This document shows positions 1-8,397 of a stretch of 64,000 bases of DNA, piece by piece. Each line of letters starts with the position of its first letter. The first letter of the stretch is position 1. The stretch lies in the NCBI RefSeq assembly GCF_001613085.1, contig NZ_BDBR01000019.1, forward strand, positions 1 through 64,000, read 5' to 3'. Under the pieces are notes generated by a model, which was not told the origin of the DNA, searched no databases, and saw only the letters and a program-made list of their open reading frames with translations. Position numbers and translations under genes: made by a program. The DNA is from Nocardia salmonicida NBRC 13393. Lineage in GTDB: Bacteria > Actinomycetota > Actinomycetes > Mycobacteriales > Mycobacteriaceae.

Positions 1-949
1 TCGGGTAGCCGCAGCCGGTCAGTGGGCCCTCGATGCGCAGGTTCTGCGCGAACTCCCCGCCGACGTCACCGGCCCGGTCGCACATCAGGTTCGCGGTCAC
101 CTCCGCGCCGAGCGGCCCGAAGCGGCGGCGCACCTCGTCGAAATTGCGGGTGCCCCGCTCGCCGACGCCGTTGACGCCGATCTGCACTGGAAGATCGGCC
201 GCCAGTGCGGCTTCGACGTTTCGTGTGCTGTGGGTGTAGCTGGCCGAGCCGGTCAGGTCGGCGAACTCGGCCGGATCGTCGCTGGGCAGGTTGACCACCA
301 TCGTGCGCAGCACTCCGGAACGGCGCAGGGTCTCGATCTTGTCTGGGGTTAGCGCGGAGGCATTGGTGTAGAGCGCCAACGGCATCCCGTGTCGGGCCAA
401 CACGTCGATGCGGTCAGCGAAGTAGCGGTCGAGGGTGGGTTCGTTGAAGAACTGGAAGGTCACGTAGTCGATCGAGCCGTGGTCGACCAGCTTGTCCACG
501 ATATCGATGAACATCTTCATCGGCATCGTTCGGCGTGGCTTGGGATCGACCGCTACCGGGCAGCTGCGGCACCCCCAGTTGCAGTGGGCGGTGACTTCGA
601 TCTCCCCTGAGACGAGCCGGTAGTCCTGGCACAGCTCCTCTGGTGGTTGAAGCCATTGGCGCGCTGCGGCTTCGGCCACCAGGGTCGCACCGAACCGCTG
701 CACGAGCTCCGCGGCGTCGCGGGGTTCGCGCGCGCAGGCGACCAGCAGTTCGAGCATGCGGGGATCGGTGTGCCAGTCGATGTGGCGGTCCAGGCCGACG
801 ATCCCGAACACCGCGCCCTCGGTTGGAGTCTCGTTGACGGGGGTGGTAGGGCCGAACGTGTCGGAGAAGTACCTCACCGGTGACGGTGTACCGGGATCGA
901 CGCGCGTCAGATATGGCGAGGTCTGTACCGAGATGGGAAGTGGAGTCAT
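1..949 (-). CDS. Radical SAM/SPASM-type protein with PqqD-like N-terminal domain (3' end beyond window)
   Basis: Read from ATG at 949; about 316 codons are visible and the C-terminus lies left of position 1. Residues 123-130 read CNWGCRSC, the CxxxCxxC motif that binds the radical SAM 4Fe-4S cluster. The preceding ~60 residues (about 44-105, including HTDPRMLELLVACAREP and a following helix pair) resemble the small winged-helix PqqD/RRE fold that binds precursor peptides. The last visible residues, LTGCGYP, look like the first cysteine of a SPASM auxiliary-cluster domain. Family knowledge: such proteins usually modify ribosomal peptides, but no precursor peptide is visible here. It is divergent from the HTH-deformylase fusion across 204 bp. 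Substrate unknown; the family is confident, the peptide-maturase role is inference. Confidence 0.85.
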   Translation of the reverse strand, partial: MTPLPISVQTSPYLTRVDPGTPSPVRYFSDTFGPTTPVNETPTEGAVFGIVGLDRHIDWHTDPRMLELLVACAREPRDAAELVQRFGATLVAEAAARQWLQPPEELCQDYRLVSGEIEVTAHCNWGCRSCPVAVDPKPRRTMPMKMFIDIVDKLVDHGSIDYVTFQFFNEPTLDRYFADRIDVLARHGMPLALYTNASALTPDKIETLRRSGVLRTMVVNLPSDDPAEFADLTGSASYTHSTRNVEAALAADLPVQIGVNGVGERGTRNFDEVRRRFGPLGAEVTANLMCDRAGDVGGEFAQNLRIEGPLTGCGYP

Positions 950-1153
950 GTGAGCGCACCTGTCTGGTCGTGCCACGCGAGGCTGGCCGTTCCGGCATCA
1001 GCGGTCTCCCGCTGTGACCGTCGAAGCGGGATGTGATCGCAGTGTCGGAGTGCGTCCAATTCCGCCACGGGTGCAGGGTGTTTCGACAGAGTGGGCTCAT
1101 ACTCACGGGGTACGCACGCACACGCACACCCCCGCGAACAGGAGCGCCTGACA

Positions 1154-2659
1154 GTGACCCCGGCCGGAACTTCACCCGCCAATGAACCCGCGAACACGCA
1201 GGTCAACGTCTTCGCGCTCGAGTTGCGCCGGTGGCGTGATGTCCGAGGGCTGTCGCTGCGTGCGCTGGCGGCCAAATTGGGCTACAGCCGTCCCTATGTG
1301 TCCAAGATCGAGTCCGGCACCGAGAAGCCCTCGGAGGCGTTCGCCGCGCGCGCCGAATCGATCCTCCAAGCCGGTGGTGCGCTGCGGGCTGCGTTCGCCG
1401 AGTTCATCGCCGCTCGACCCGGCACTGTCCGGTCGCCCGTAGCTGTCGAATCGCGCGACTCGGCGGGGTCGCTCGTCGTTGATCACGATGATGCGAGTTT
1501 GTCGTTCGACGGCCTCAACTACCGACTGCGCCAGCGGCGGCGGCTGATCAATGATGGGTCCGAACCCATCACCCGTTACCTGATCCGGATCTCAGTAGAC
1601 CGTTACCCGGGCGACCCTGAACGGTCCAACCACCTCTATCAGGAAAACCCGCTGACCTGGGAAGAGATCGACCTGCACGCCTGGTACGGCGAAAACAGAA
1701 CCGAGCCGATGACGTGGACTGCCCACCACGACCGCGACGCGTTCAAAGAAGTCTGGCTGATGTTCAGCGAACCCGACAGTGGACGCCACTTCCCGCTCTA
1801 CCCTGGCCAAGCCTGCTGGATCGACTACGAATACACCGTCTCGGCGGCCCACTGGGGCAACTGGTTCCAGCGCGCGGTCCGTCTGCCCACCAATCGCCTC
1901 TCGGTCCGGCTGGATTTCCCGGCCGAGCTCGAACCGTCGGTCTGGGGACTCGAGACCTCGATGACTGCCGAAGGGCAGCCGTTCCGCACACCCATCACCC
2001 ACCAGGCCGAACCGGGACGAGCCATGTACTCCTGGTCCACCGACCATCCGCCACTGCATGCCCGCTACCGCCTCGAGTGGGACTTCCGGGGACGTAGCGA
2101 CGACGAGCGCACTCCGCCGAGCAGGGTGATGGCCGGTCTGGGCATCGCGCAGGAAGGTGACGAGATCCTGCGTGAGGTCGCACGCCCGTTCGATCTGCCC
2201 GCCGAGGCCGAAGACGCACGCCGTGTCATCGCTGAATTGAATTCGGCAGCTCAACGTGTCGCCCAAGCTCACGTATTCGGCAAGGGGATGGGCATAGCCG
2301 CCCCGCAGATCGGCATCAGCAGGGCCGCGGCGATCGTCCGAACTCCCAACGGGGACACCATCACCCTGTTCAATCCACGCATCGTGGAAACCGGCGGCGG
2401 CGAAGACGAACAGTACGAGGGATGCCTAAGTTTCTTCGACTTGCGCGGACGGGTGCCGCGCCCGTTGACAATCCACGTCGAGCACACCGACATCGACGGC
2501 AACACCCGAATTGCAGTGTTCGACCGCGGAGTCGCACGCCTGGTCGCACACGAAGTCGACCACCTGCACGCAACTCTCTACCTCGACCATCTGAAGCCTG
2601 GTGTGGAGCCGATCTCTGTTGAGCAGTACCGGGGCACCGGCGCGAACTGGGCCTACTGA
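1154..2659 (+). CDS. XRE-type helix-turn-helix / peptide deformylase fusion protein
   Basis: GTG at 1154 is preferred over upstream starts because GGAG lies at 1141-1144; this gives 501 aa. Residues ~20-75 form an XRE-like helix-turn-helix (LSLRALAAKLGYSRPYVSKI). Residues ~110-320 are a beta-rich, Trp/Tyr-rich middle region I cannot name. Residues ~330-501 are a peptide deformylase with all three family motifs: GKGMGIAAPQIG near 376, EGCLS near 421 and HEVDH near 466. The Cys and two His metal ligands and the catalytic Glu are therefore present, so the enzyme is predicted active. Deformylases are normally ~170-200 aa housekeeping enzymes, so a DNA-binding fusion is atypical. The divergent radical SAM gene suggests a shared pathway or regulon (inference). 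A hairpin terminator follows. Confidence 0.88.
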   Translation: MTPAGTSPANEPANTQVNVFALELRRWRDVRGLSLRALAAKLGYSRPYVSKIESGTEKPSEAFAARAESILQAGGALRAAFAEFIAARPGTVRSPVAVESRDSAGSLVVDHDDASLSFDGLNYRLRQRRRLINDGSEPITRYLIRISVDRYPGDPERSNHLYQENPLTWEEIDLHAWYGENRTEPMTWTAHHDRDAFKEVWLMFSEPDSGRHFPLYPGQACWIDYEYTVSAAHWGNWFQRAVRLPTNRLSVRLDFPAELEPSVWGLETSMTAEGQPFRTPITHQAEPGRAMYSWSTDHPPLHARYRLEWDFRGRSDDERTPPSRVMAGLGIAQEGDEILREVARPFDLPAEAEDARRVIAELNSAAQRVAQAHVFGKGMGIAAPQIGISRAAAIVRTPNGDTITLFNPRIVETGGGEDEQYEGCLSFFDLRGRVPRPLTIHVEHTDIDGNTRIAVFDRGVARLVAHEVDHLHATLYLDHLKPGVEPISVEQYRGTGANWAY

Positions 2660-2705
2660 CCAGCCGCGCGAAGGAATCGGCACTGGAACGCATCGTCGTT
2701 GAGGA

Positions 2706-2736
2706 TCAGGTGCCCGGACAGTGTCCGGGAACCTGA
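2706..2736 (+). terminator. Hairpin terminator after the HTH-deformylase gene
   Basis: Near-perfect stem: TCAGGT, one mismatch, CCCGGACA, single G, TGTCCGGG, mismatch, ACCTGA. It lies 46 nt after the stop and has no clear U-run. The remaining intergenic DNA to 2967 holds a GACC tetranucleotide run (2795-2814) and no gene I can support. Confidence 0.6.
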
Positions 2737-2967
2737 GTTCTTGCCATCCGATGCCTGGAGGGATCGGCACCGACCTCACCGAGCATGCTGCCACGACCGA
2801 CCGACCGACCGACACCGCCGTGCTGGTCAGGTGCGGTGCGGTACGCCGGACTTTAGAGTTCGCAAAGTGGGGATGCGGTCGCGAGTATTAGTGGGGACTT
2901 ACTACGAGAAATAGGTCAGGCCGAGCCCGAAGTAATTCTCGGAACCCGGCCTGACCTGCACATACTG

Positions 2968-3040
2968 TGGAGCTAAGGGGAATCGAACCCCTGACCTTCT
3001 CGATGCGAACGAGACGCGCTACCAACTGCGCTATAGCCCC
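2968..3040 (-). tRNA. tRNA-Ala (anticodon CGC)
   Basis: The reverse complement folds as a 73-nt cloverleaf. The acceptor stem GGGGCTA pairs with TAGCTCC and has the G3-U70 pair that identifies alanine tRNA. The D arm is GCGC/GCGC, the anticodon loop TTCGCAT gives anticodon CGC (reads GCG), the T arm contains GGTTCGATTCC, and the discriminator is A. The 3' CCA is not encoded. Confidence 0.95.
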
Positions 3041-3137
3041 GTGCGGCTCTGGCGAACCGCGCTGTGACACTGTATCAGGGGTTGCGCCCGGATACCGAAT
3101 CGGTACTCTGACCTGCTGATTTGCGTGATTGCACCAG

Positions 3138-4145
3138 TTACTCGCCGACGGCTTGACCGAGGTCTTCGACCCGGTTGCGGAGTGCGCGAGAAGTGGCCGG
3201 ATCGAAGATTTCGAGGAACTCGAACCTCGGGTCCTCGTCGTCGGTGTCGAGGAGGGTGGAGCGGCGGCGCAGGGCGCGTGCGGTGTCGCGGTCCATCGTG
3301 CGCCGGGTGGTAGCCGCCTCCGGAGTGGCTTCAGCGGCTTCCTGACGCTTGCCACGAGTGAGGCGAGCCGCGCGCCTGCGGCGGATCTCCTCCTCCAGGT
3401 GGACCTGCTTACGCAGGTAGGCGAGATAGCCCGTGAGCACCGCCGCCGACAGCCCGCACGCCCACCAGAACATCGAGTTGAGCAGCAGTCCGAACGCGGC
3501 GAACAGGATCAGGCCGACGATCAGGCCCATGACCGCGCGCTGGCGAAAGCTGTAGCGGGCGGCGCGAGCGATCGCGTCGGCCTCGGGGTCGTAGCCGCCG
3601 CGACCGCGGCGCGACGGGGTGAAGTCGTCGTCATCGTCGAATTCGGCGTCCTCGACGACGAGGTCGTCGAGTCGGGCCGGCGGCGCGGGTGGGATGCGCG
3701 CGGCGACGGGTGGGTCCTCGTCGGCTTCCGCCGAGACCGGCTGCGCCGCAGCATCTTCTGTTTCGTCGTCGTCGGGATCGGCTGTCGCGGTGGGCTCTCC
3801 GAGGTCGTCGGGGTCCACCTCGGCTTCGGCGGCCTCGAGTTCGACTGCGGGGGTCAACTTTTCGTCGTCATCTTCGGTGACGGGCTCTTCGGTCGTCATC
3901 CGATCCTCCGAATCAGTTCGGTGGGAGCGCTTGCGAAGCACACGAGGTCGGTAATCGGGGTCACTCTCGTGACCGCCCGCCGCGCCGATGCGGATCCGTC
4001 GTTCGGCCCCGCCACGGTGCAGCACGCGTGTGGCGAGCGCGGCATCGGTGGTGCGGCGGATCCGGGGATGCCGGTCCGCCAGGATCGGGAACAGGACGAA
4101 GACCCACAGCACCACCAGTCCGATCCACAGGATCGAATTCGGCAT
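3138..4145 (-). CDS. glpR: GlpR-like membrane receptor for the gephyrin-like protein Glp
   Basis: A 335-aa protein starting MPNSILW. An in-frame ATG three codons upstream (4154) sits only 2 nt from GGAGG, so the later start is preferred. One N-terminal membrane segment (~5-22) precedes a long acidic, disordered region (~60-200), two more hydrophobic segments (~205-250, GLIVGLILFAAFGLLLN then a Trp/Leu-rich one), and a basic then acidic C-terminal tail. Composition and position match Rv0996 next to rimJ, moeA1 and galU; in Corynebacterium the counterpart GlpR is the receptor that recruits the MoeA-like Glp to the divisome. Function is assigned by synteny and architecture. Confidence 0.75.
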   Translation of the reverse strand: MPNSILWIGLVVLWVFVLFPILADRHPRIRRTTDAALATRVLHRGGAERRIRIGAAGGHESDPDYRPRVLRKRSHRTDSEDRMTTEEPVTEDDDEKLTPAVELEAAEAEVDPDDLGEPTATADPDDDETEDAAAQPVSAEADEDPPVAARIPPAPPARLDDLVVEDAEFDDDDDFTPSRRGRGGYDPEADAIARAARYSFRQRAVMGLIVGLILFAAFGLLLNSMFWWACGLSAAVLTGYLAYLRKQVHLEEEIRRRRAARLTRGKRQEAAEATPEAATTRRTMDRDTARALRRRSTLLDTDDEDPRFEFLEIFDPATSRALRNRVEDLGQAVGE

Positions 4146-4281
4146 CGCGGTCATCACCTCCCGTCCCCACCTACGTGTTGTTTCTCTGTGGACGCACCAC
4201 TGACGTCCGTAGGTTAATTCGGGCAGACGCGCCCGTGTGGCAGGCGCGCCGTGCACACCTGCCACATGAGTAACAGAAATT

Positions 4282-4941
4282 TCACGGCAGCGCCGCTCGA
4301 CCCTCCCTGACCAGGCGATCTACCACAGTGCCCATAACCTCTTCAACTGTCAGACCGACCAGTAGGTGATCACGCCACGCACCGTCGACATCGAGGTAGC
4401 GGCGCAGCAGGCCCTCTTCCCGGAAGCCGACATTGCGCAGAACCGCCTGGCTGGCAAGATTTTCCGGCCGCACGGTCGCCTCGACGCGATGCAGGCCGAC
4501 CGGGCCGAAGCAGTGGTCGAGGCCGAGCGCGAGCGCGGCGGTCGCCACCCCCTGACCGCCGAGATCCTTGGCCACCCAGTACCCGATCCAGCCCGAGCGC
4601 AGCGCACCACGAACGACGTTGCCGATGGTCAACTGACCGCTGAACTGCCCGTCGACCTCGATGACCAGCGGGATCATCGCCCCGCGCCGGGCCTCGGCCT
4701 TCAGACTCGTCCACAGCGACGGCCAGTTCGACGCGTGATTGCGCGCCTCCCAACTGCCGCGCCCGGTCGGTTCCCAGCGCTCGAGGTGGTCGCGGTCGCG
4801 CAGCCGGATCCGGCTCCACGCGGCGGCATCACGAAAACGCACCGGTCGCAAGGTCACCTTGCCGCCCGCCACCATTACCGGACCGAGCCGGGCGGGCCAG
4901 CCGGGATGCTGTCCGGCCCGGAATACGTTCATGGATTCCAT
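4282..4941 (-). CDS. rimJ: GNAT N-acetyltransferase, RimJ/RimL type
   Basis: The 219-aa single-domain acetyltransferase has the GNAT acetyl-CoA loop in GYWVAKDLGGQGVATAALAL and the typical C-terminal motif VRPENLASQAVLRNVGFREEG. This family transfers acetyl from acetyl-CoA to N-terminal residues of proteins such as ribosomal S5 or L12; the real substrate here is unknown. Its stop lies 137 nt before the GlpR start and its own start is 3 nt past the glp stop, so it is likely co-transcribed in the galU-glp-rimJ-glpR order shared with mycobacteria (Rv0993-Rv0996). That linkage suggests a link to division or envelope assembly, but nothing in the sequence proves it. Confidence 0.85.
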   Translation of the reverse strand: MESMNVFRAGQHPGWPARLGPVMVAGGKVTLRPVRFRDAAAWSRIRLRDRDHLERWEPTGRGSWEARNHASNWPSLWTSLKAEARRGAMIPLVIEVDGQFSGQLTIGNVVRGALRSGWIGYWVAKDLGGQGVATAALALGLDHCFGPVGLHRVEATVRPENLASQAVLRNVGFREEGLLRRYLDVDGAWRDHLLVGLTVEEVMGTVVDRLVREGRAALP

Positions 4942-4944
4942 TTT

Positions 4945-6204
4945 TCAGCCGCGCTGCGCCAAGAACGCGACTTGCACTTCGTCACCGGTGCGGAAATCGG
5001 TGTCGTCGGGTTCCACCACGATCAGGCTGTTGGCCTCGGCGAGGGACACCAGCAGATGCGAGGAGCCCGCGTTGCCGTTGCCGAGCGGCTGCACCAGGTA
5101 GTCGCCGGTCGTCTCGTCGCGCAGCAGTTGCGCGCGCAGGTAACCCTTGCGGCCCGGCATCGAGGTGATGGGAGTGATGGTGCGCGCGCTCACGATTCGA
5201 CGCATCGGCTGACGGCGGCCGAGCGCGATCCGGATCAGCGGACGGACCATCACCTCGAACACCACCAAGGCGCTCACCGGATTCGCGGGCAGCAGGAAGG
5301 TGGGCACCTCGTCGCGCCCGAGCCGGCCGAAACCCTGCACGGAACCCGGGTGCATCGCCACCCGGTCGACCTCGAGTTCGCCGAGGCCGTCGAGCGCCTC
5401 GCGCACCTGATCCGAGGCCCAGCCGCCGACGGCACCCGCGATCACCACGACCTCCGAGCGCACGAGCTGGCCTTCGACCACGTCACGCAGTCGGCGCGGA
5501 TCGGCGCTGACGATGCCGACCCGGTTCACATCGGCGCCCGCGTCGCGCGCGGCCGCCGCCAGGGCATAGGAGTTCACGTCGTAGACCTGGCCGGGACCGG
5601 GCGTGCGGTCGATGTCGATCAGCTCGCCACCGATGGAGATCACCGAAAGGCGCGGGCGCGGATGCACCAGCACCTTGTCCTGGCCGACCGCGGCGAGCAG
5701 GCCCACCTGGGCCGCGCCGATGATCGTGCCCGCCCGGACCGCCACGTCACCGGGCTGCACGTCGTCACCGATGCGGCGGACGTAGTCGCCCGAGCGAACC
5801 GGCTCGAAAACCTTGATCCTGGCCCGCCCACCGTCGGTGAACTCCACCGGCAGCACCGCGTCGGCCAGGGTCGGCAGCGGCGCGCCGGTATCGACCCGGA
5901 CGGTCTGGCGCGGCTGCAATCGGATGGGCTGGCGTGAACCGGCCACCACCTCGCCGACCACCGGCAGGGTGAGGTCGATCAGCTCACCCTCCTCGTCGCG
6001 CACATCGGTGCCCGCGGCGGTGACATCGACGCTGCGCACCGCGTACCCGTCGATGGCGGCCTGATCGAAGCCGGGCAGCGGCCGTTCGGTGACGACGTCT
6101 TCCGCGCACAGCAAACCCTGGGCTTCGGAAATCGCCACCCGGACCGGCCGGGGTGCGACCGCAGCCGCGGTGACCTTGATCAGCTGATCCTCAACCGAGC
6201 GCAT
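4945..6204 (-). CDS. glp: Gephyrin-like MoeA paralogue (Glp)
   Basis: A 419-aa protein with MoeA/gephyrin-E fold throughout. AGGAG lies 4-5 nt before the ATG at 6204. It departs from catalytic MoeA at key places: GFDQAAIDGYAV replaces the usual PFDNSAMDGYA, and IAGAVGGWASDQV replaces the SGGVSMGDxD loop that handles molybdate and adenylylated molybdopterin. LPANPVSALVVFE keeps the later structural motif. In M. tuberculosis the same position is called moeA1; in Corynebacterium the equivalent Glp binds FtsZ and the GlpR receptor and helps place the divisome. The degenerate active site plus the GlpR neighbour favour Glp over molybdopterin molybdenumtransferase. A residual enzymatic role cannot be excluded. 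Confidence 0.82.
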   Translation of the reverse strand: MRSVEDQLIKVTAAAVAPRPVRVAISEAQGLLCAEDVVTERPLPGFDQAAIDGYAVRSVDVTAAGTDVRDEEGELIDLTLPVVGEVVAGSRQPIRLQPRQTVRVDTGAPLPTLADAVLPVEFTDGGRARIKVFEPVRSGDYVRRIGDDVQPGDVAVRAGTIIGAAQVGLLAAVGQDKVLVHPRPRLSVISIGGELIDIDRTPGPGQVYDVNSYALAAAARDAGADVNRVGIVSADPRRLRDVVEGQLVRSEVVVIAGAVGGWASDQVREALDGLGELEVDRVAMHPGSVQGFGRLGRDEVPTFLLPANPVSALVVFEVMVRPLIRIALGRRQPMRRIVSARTITPITSMPGRKGYLRAQLLRDETTGDYLVQPLGNGNAGSSHLLVSLAEANSLIVVEPDDTDFRTGDEVQVAFLAQRG

Positions 6205-6241
6205 CGAGCTCCTGAATCTATGGCGGTGTACCTGACCGCGT

Positions 6242-7168
6242 TTAGGCGACGGGCGACTGTGGATCCCACTCCGGACTGAGCCGGAACTTCAGCCACTCGC
6301 GCAGCTGCGGGCCGTATTCGTCCCGCTCGAGGGCGAAATCCACAGCAGCTCGAAGATAACCGCCCGGGTTGCCCAAGTCGTGGCGCGACCCACGGTGGAC
6401 CACCACGTGTACCGGGTGGCCCTCGGCGATCAGCAGGGCGATGGCATCGGTGAGCTGCAGTTCCCCGCCCGCGCCCGGCTCGATCCGGCGCAGTGCGTCG
6501 AAGATCACCCGGTCGAGCAGATAGCGGCCGGCGGCGGCCAGGGTCGACGGCGCGTCGGCGAGATCGGGCTTCTCGACCATGCCCTTGACGCGCAACACGT
6601 CGGTCTCGGCTCCGTCGGCGCATTCCTCGACGTCGAAGACACCGTAGGCGCTGACCTGCGATTTCGGCACGTCGATGGCGCACAGCACGGAGCCGCCACG
6701 CTCACGACGGACCCGGCTCATCGTCTCGAGCACGCCACACGGCAGCACCAGATCGTCGGGCAGCAGGACGGCGATGGCCAATTCGTCGTCGTCGAGGACG
6801 GCTTCGGCCTGGGCGACCGCGTGGCCGAGCCCGAGCGGCTCCTCCTGCACGACCGATGTCACGTCGAGCAGCGCCGGGGCCTTGCGAACCTTCTCCAGCA
6901 GCGCGAACTTCCCGCGCTCGGCCAGGGTGCTCTCCAACACCAGGTCCTCGACGAAGTGGGCCACAACGCCGTCCTTGCCCGGCGAGGTGACGATCACCAG
7001 CCGGTCGGCGCCGGATTCGGCGGCCTCGGCCGCGACCAGCTCGATGCCGGGGGTGTCGACCACCGGCAGCAACTCCTTGGGCACCGTCTTGGTGGCAGGC
7101 AGAAACCGCGTCCCGAGTCCGGCCGCGGGTACCACCGCAGTGCGGAAACCGGAAGTCTTGTCTGTCAT
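6242..7168 (-). CDS. galU: UTP-glucose-1-phosphate uridylyltransferase
   Basis: A 308-aa nucleotidyltransferase making UDP-glucose from UTP and glucose-1-phosphate, for trehalose, glycogen and cell-wall polysaccharide synthesis. The N-terminus has the signature PAAGLGTRFLPATKTVPKEL; later come LLPDDLVL, GMVEKPD and GELQLTDAI, all typical of bacterial GalU. The start at 7168 (MTDK) is chosen because TAGGGT lies six nt upstream, giving a leaderless mRNA; an ATG at 7174 abuts that -10 box. It leads the galU-glp-rimJ-glpR cluster and is divergent from the cyclo-ligase gene. Confidence 0.93.
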   Translation of the reverse strand: MTDKTSGFRTAVVPAAGLGTRFLPATKTVPKELLPVVDTPGIELVAAEAAESGADRLVIVTSPGKDGVVAHFVEDLVLESTLAERGKFALLEKVRKAPALLDVTSVVQEEPLGLGHAVAQAEAVLDDDELAIAVLLPDDLVLPCGVLETMSRVRRERGGSVLCAIDVPKSQVSAYGVFDVEECADGAETDVLRVKGMVEKPDLADAPSTLAAAGRYLLDRVIFDALRRIEPGAGGELQLTDAIALLIAEGHPVHVVVHRGSRHDLGNPGGYLRAAVDFALERDEYGPQLREWLKFRLSPEWDPQSPVA

Positions 7169-7316
7169 GCGCATACCCTATCCATTCAGTGCCGTCCGAT
7201 CGCCTCCTCGCGACGATCCGGCGTCGGCAAGAGCTTAGGCGTACCTCCGCCTTCGCTCCGGCCGTGCGCAAAAGACTTCGGATCGCTGCGCGCCTGTGCA
7301 GACTATGGTGGTCGCT

Positions 7317-7922
7317 GTGGAGATGCCCGGTGAGCGCACCAAATATGCGTGGCGCGGCGAGATCCTGGCCACTCGCGCACAAGTGGCGCCCACCGAACAC
7401 GCCGTCGACGCGGCCGCGCTCGCTTCCTCGGCAGCCCGCTTGGCCGGGCCCGATGATGTCGTGTGCGCCTACGTGCCCATCCGCGGCGAACCCGGCGATC
7501 TGCGCATGCTCGACGTGCTGCGCGCGCGTGGCGCCACAGTGTTGCTACCGGTGACCGGCGAGCCCGGTCCGCTGAGCTGGGCGCGCTACGAGGGCGCGGA
7601 TTCGCTGCGCAAGGCCCGCTACGGCCTGCTCGAACCGGCCACCGAGACGCTGGCACCCGCCGTGGTGGCCGAAGCCACAACGATCCTGGTTCCCGCCCTC
7701 GCGGTGGATCGACGCGGCGTCCGGCTCGGGCGTGGTGCCGGGTATTACGACCGGACGCTCGGCGCTGTCCGCGCTGACGTGCGCCTCATCGCCGTTGTAC
7801 GGGATAATGAGCTGGTCGACCGGCTTCCCGAGGAACCGCACGATCGGCGGATGGGTTGGGTACTCACCCCGGGTGGCGGGCTGCAACAGCTGGGCCGCGA
7901 CCTCCCCGTTTCGCCGGAATGA
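7317..7922 (+). CDS. 5-formyltetrahydrofolate cyclo-ligase
   Basis: A ~201-aa enzyme of the MTHFS family, converting 5-formyl-THF to 5,10-methenyl-THF with ATP. The family signature RLGRGAGYYDRTL is near residue 140 and an N-terminal basic segment (RTKYAWRGEILATRAQ) matches the phosphate-binding region. The GTG at 7317 is preferred because TATGGT (7304-7309) lies seven nt upstream, implying a leaderless transcript; in-frame ATGs at 7305 and 7323 are alternatives. Same divergent placement beside galU as Rv0992c. Folate salvage also connects functionally with purN, purH, thyA and folA elsewhere in the window. Confidence 0.9.
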   Translation: MEMPGERTKYAWRGEILATRAQVAPTEHAVDAAALASSAARLAGPDDVVCAYVPIRGEPGDLRMLDVLRARGATVLLPVTGEPGPLSWARYEGADSLRKARYGLLEPATETLAPAVVAEATTILVPALAVDRRGVRLGRGAGYYDRTLGAVRADVRLIAVVRDNELVDRLPEEPHDRRMGWVLTPGGGLQQLGRDLPVSPE

Positions 7923-7993
7923 AACGGCGATTCGCGACGTTGGCAGTGTCGGCGGTAGAGTGCTAGATCGACGAGAGACTTGCGGAGGATCCT

Positions 7994-8308
7994 GTGCCAA
8001 CTTATTCGTATGCGTGCACCGAGTGTGACAACCGCTTCGACATCGTTCAGTCCTTCTCCGACGACACACTGACGGAATGCCCGCAGTGCTCCGGGAAGCT
8101 GCGCAAGCTGTTCAACTCGGTCGGCATCGTGTTCAAGGGCAGCGGTTTCTACCGCACCGACAGCCGTGGCGGCGCGTCCACCGCGAGCGAACCGGCGAAG
8201 ACCTCGTCCGAGAGCGGCAGCAACGGGTCGAGCACCAACGGGTCAAGCAGCAACGGCGATTCGTCGTCGAGCGCGTCCACCAGCTCCACTCCGGCCGCCG
8301 CCAGCTGA
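7994..8308 (+). CDS. ruc: FmdB-type zinc-ribbon protein, Ruc-like redox chaperone
   Basis: A 104-aa protein with GTG start at 7994 and GGAGG six nt upstream. Residues 1-45 form a zinc ribbon with CTEC and CPQC pairs; residues ~60-104 are a Ser/Asn/Gly-rich, apparently disordered tail. This is the layout of mycobacterial Rv0991c (Ruc), a chaperone with an unstructured C-terminus whose zinc cysteines respond to oxidation and which acts with the Hsp70 system. The neighbour order (cyclo-ligase then this gene) also matches Rv0992c-Rv0991c. The chaperone role is transferred by homology and synteny; a plain FmdB family regulator is the alternative name. Confidence 0.82.
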   Translation: MPTYSYACTECDNRFDIVQSFSDDTLTECPQCSGKLRKLFNSVGIVFKGSGFYRTDSRGGASTASEPAKTSSESGSNGSSTNGSSSNGDSSSSASTSSTPAAAS

Positions 8309-8319
8309 TTTTTTCACAG

Positions 8320-8346
8320 TTGTCCACAGCCCCGTAGTTATCCACA
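8320..8346. promoter_or_regulatory. Pair of DnaA-box sequences
   Basis: TTGTCCACA at 8320-8328 and TTATCCACA at 8338-8346, same strand, 18 bp apart start to start. Both match known DnaA 9-mers. They lie between the ruc stop and the SAF-protein promoter, where DnaA could regulate transcription or be titrated. Confidence 0.5.
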
Positions 8347-8397
8347 GGCGGGGCTTTCGGCGGCTTTACCGCCGTGCCGCGGTCCTACGCTTTCGCC

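Noticed and set aside
2795..2814. GACC tetranucleotide run as a phase-variation repeat
   Set aside because: Intergenic, only about four to five units and outside any promoter I can identify.
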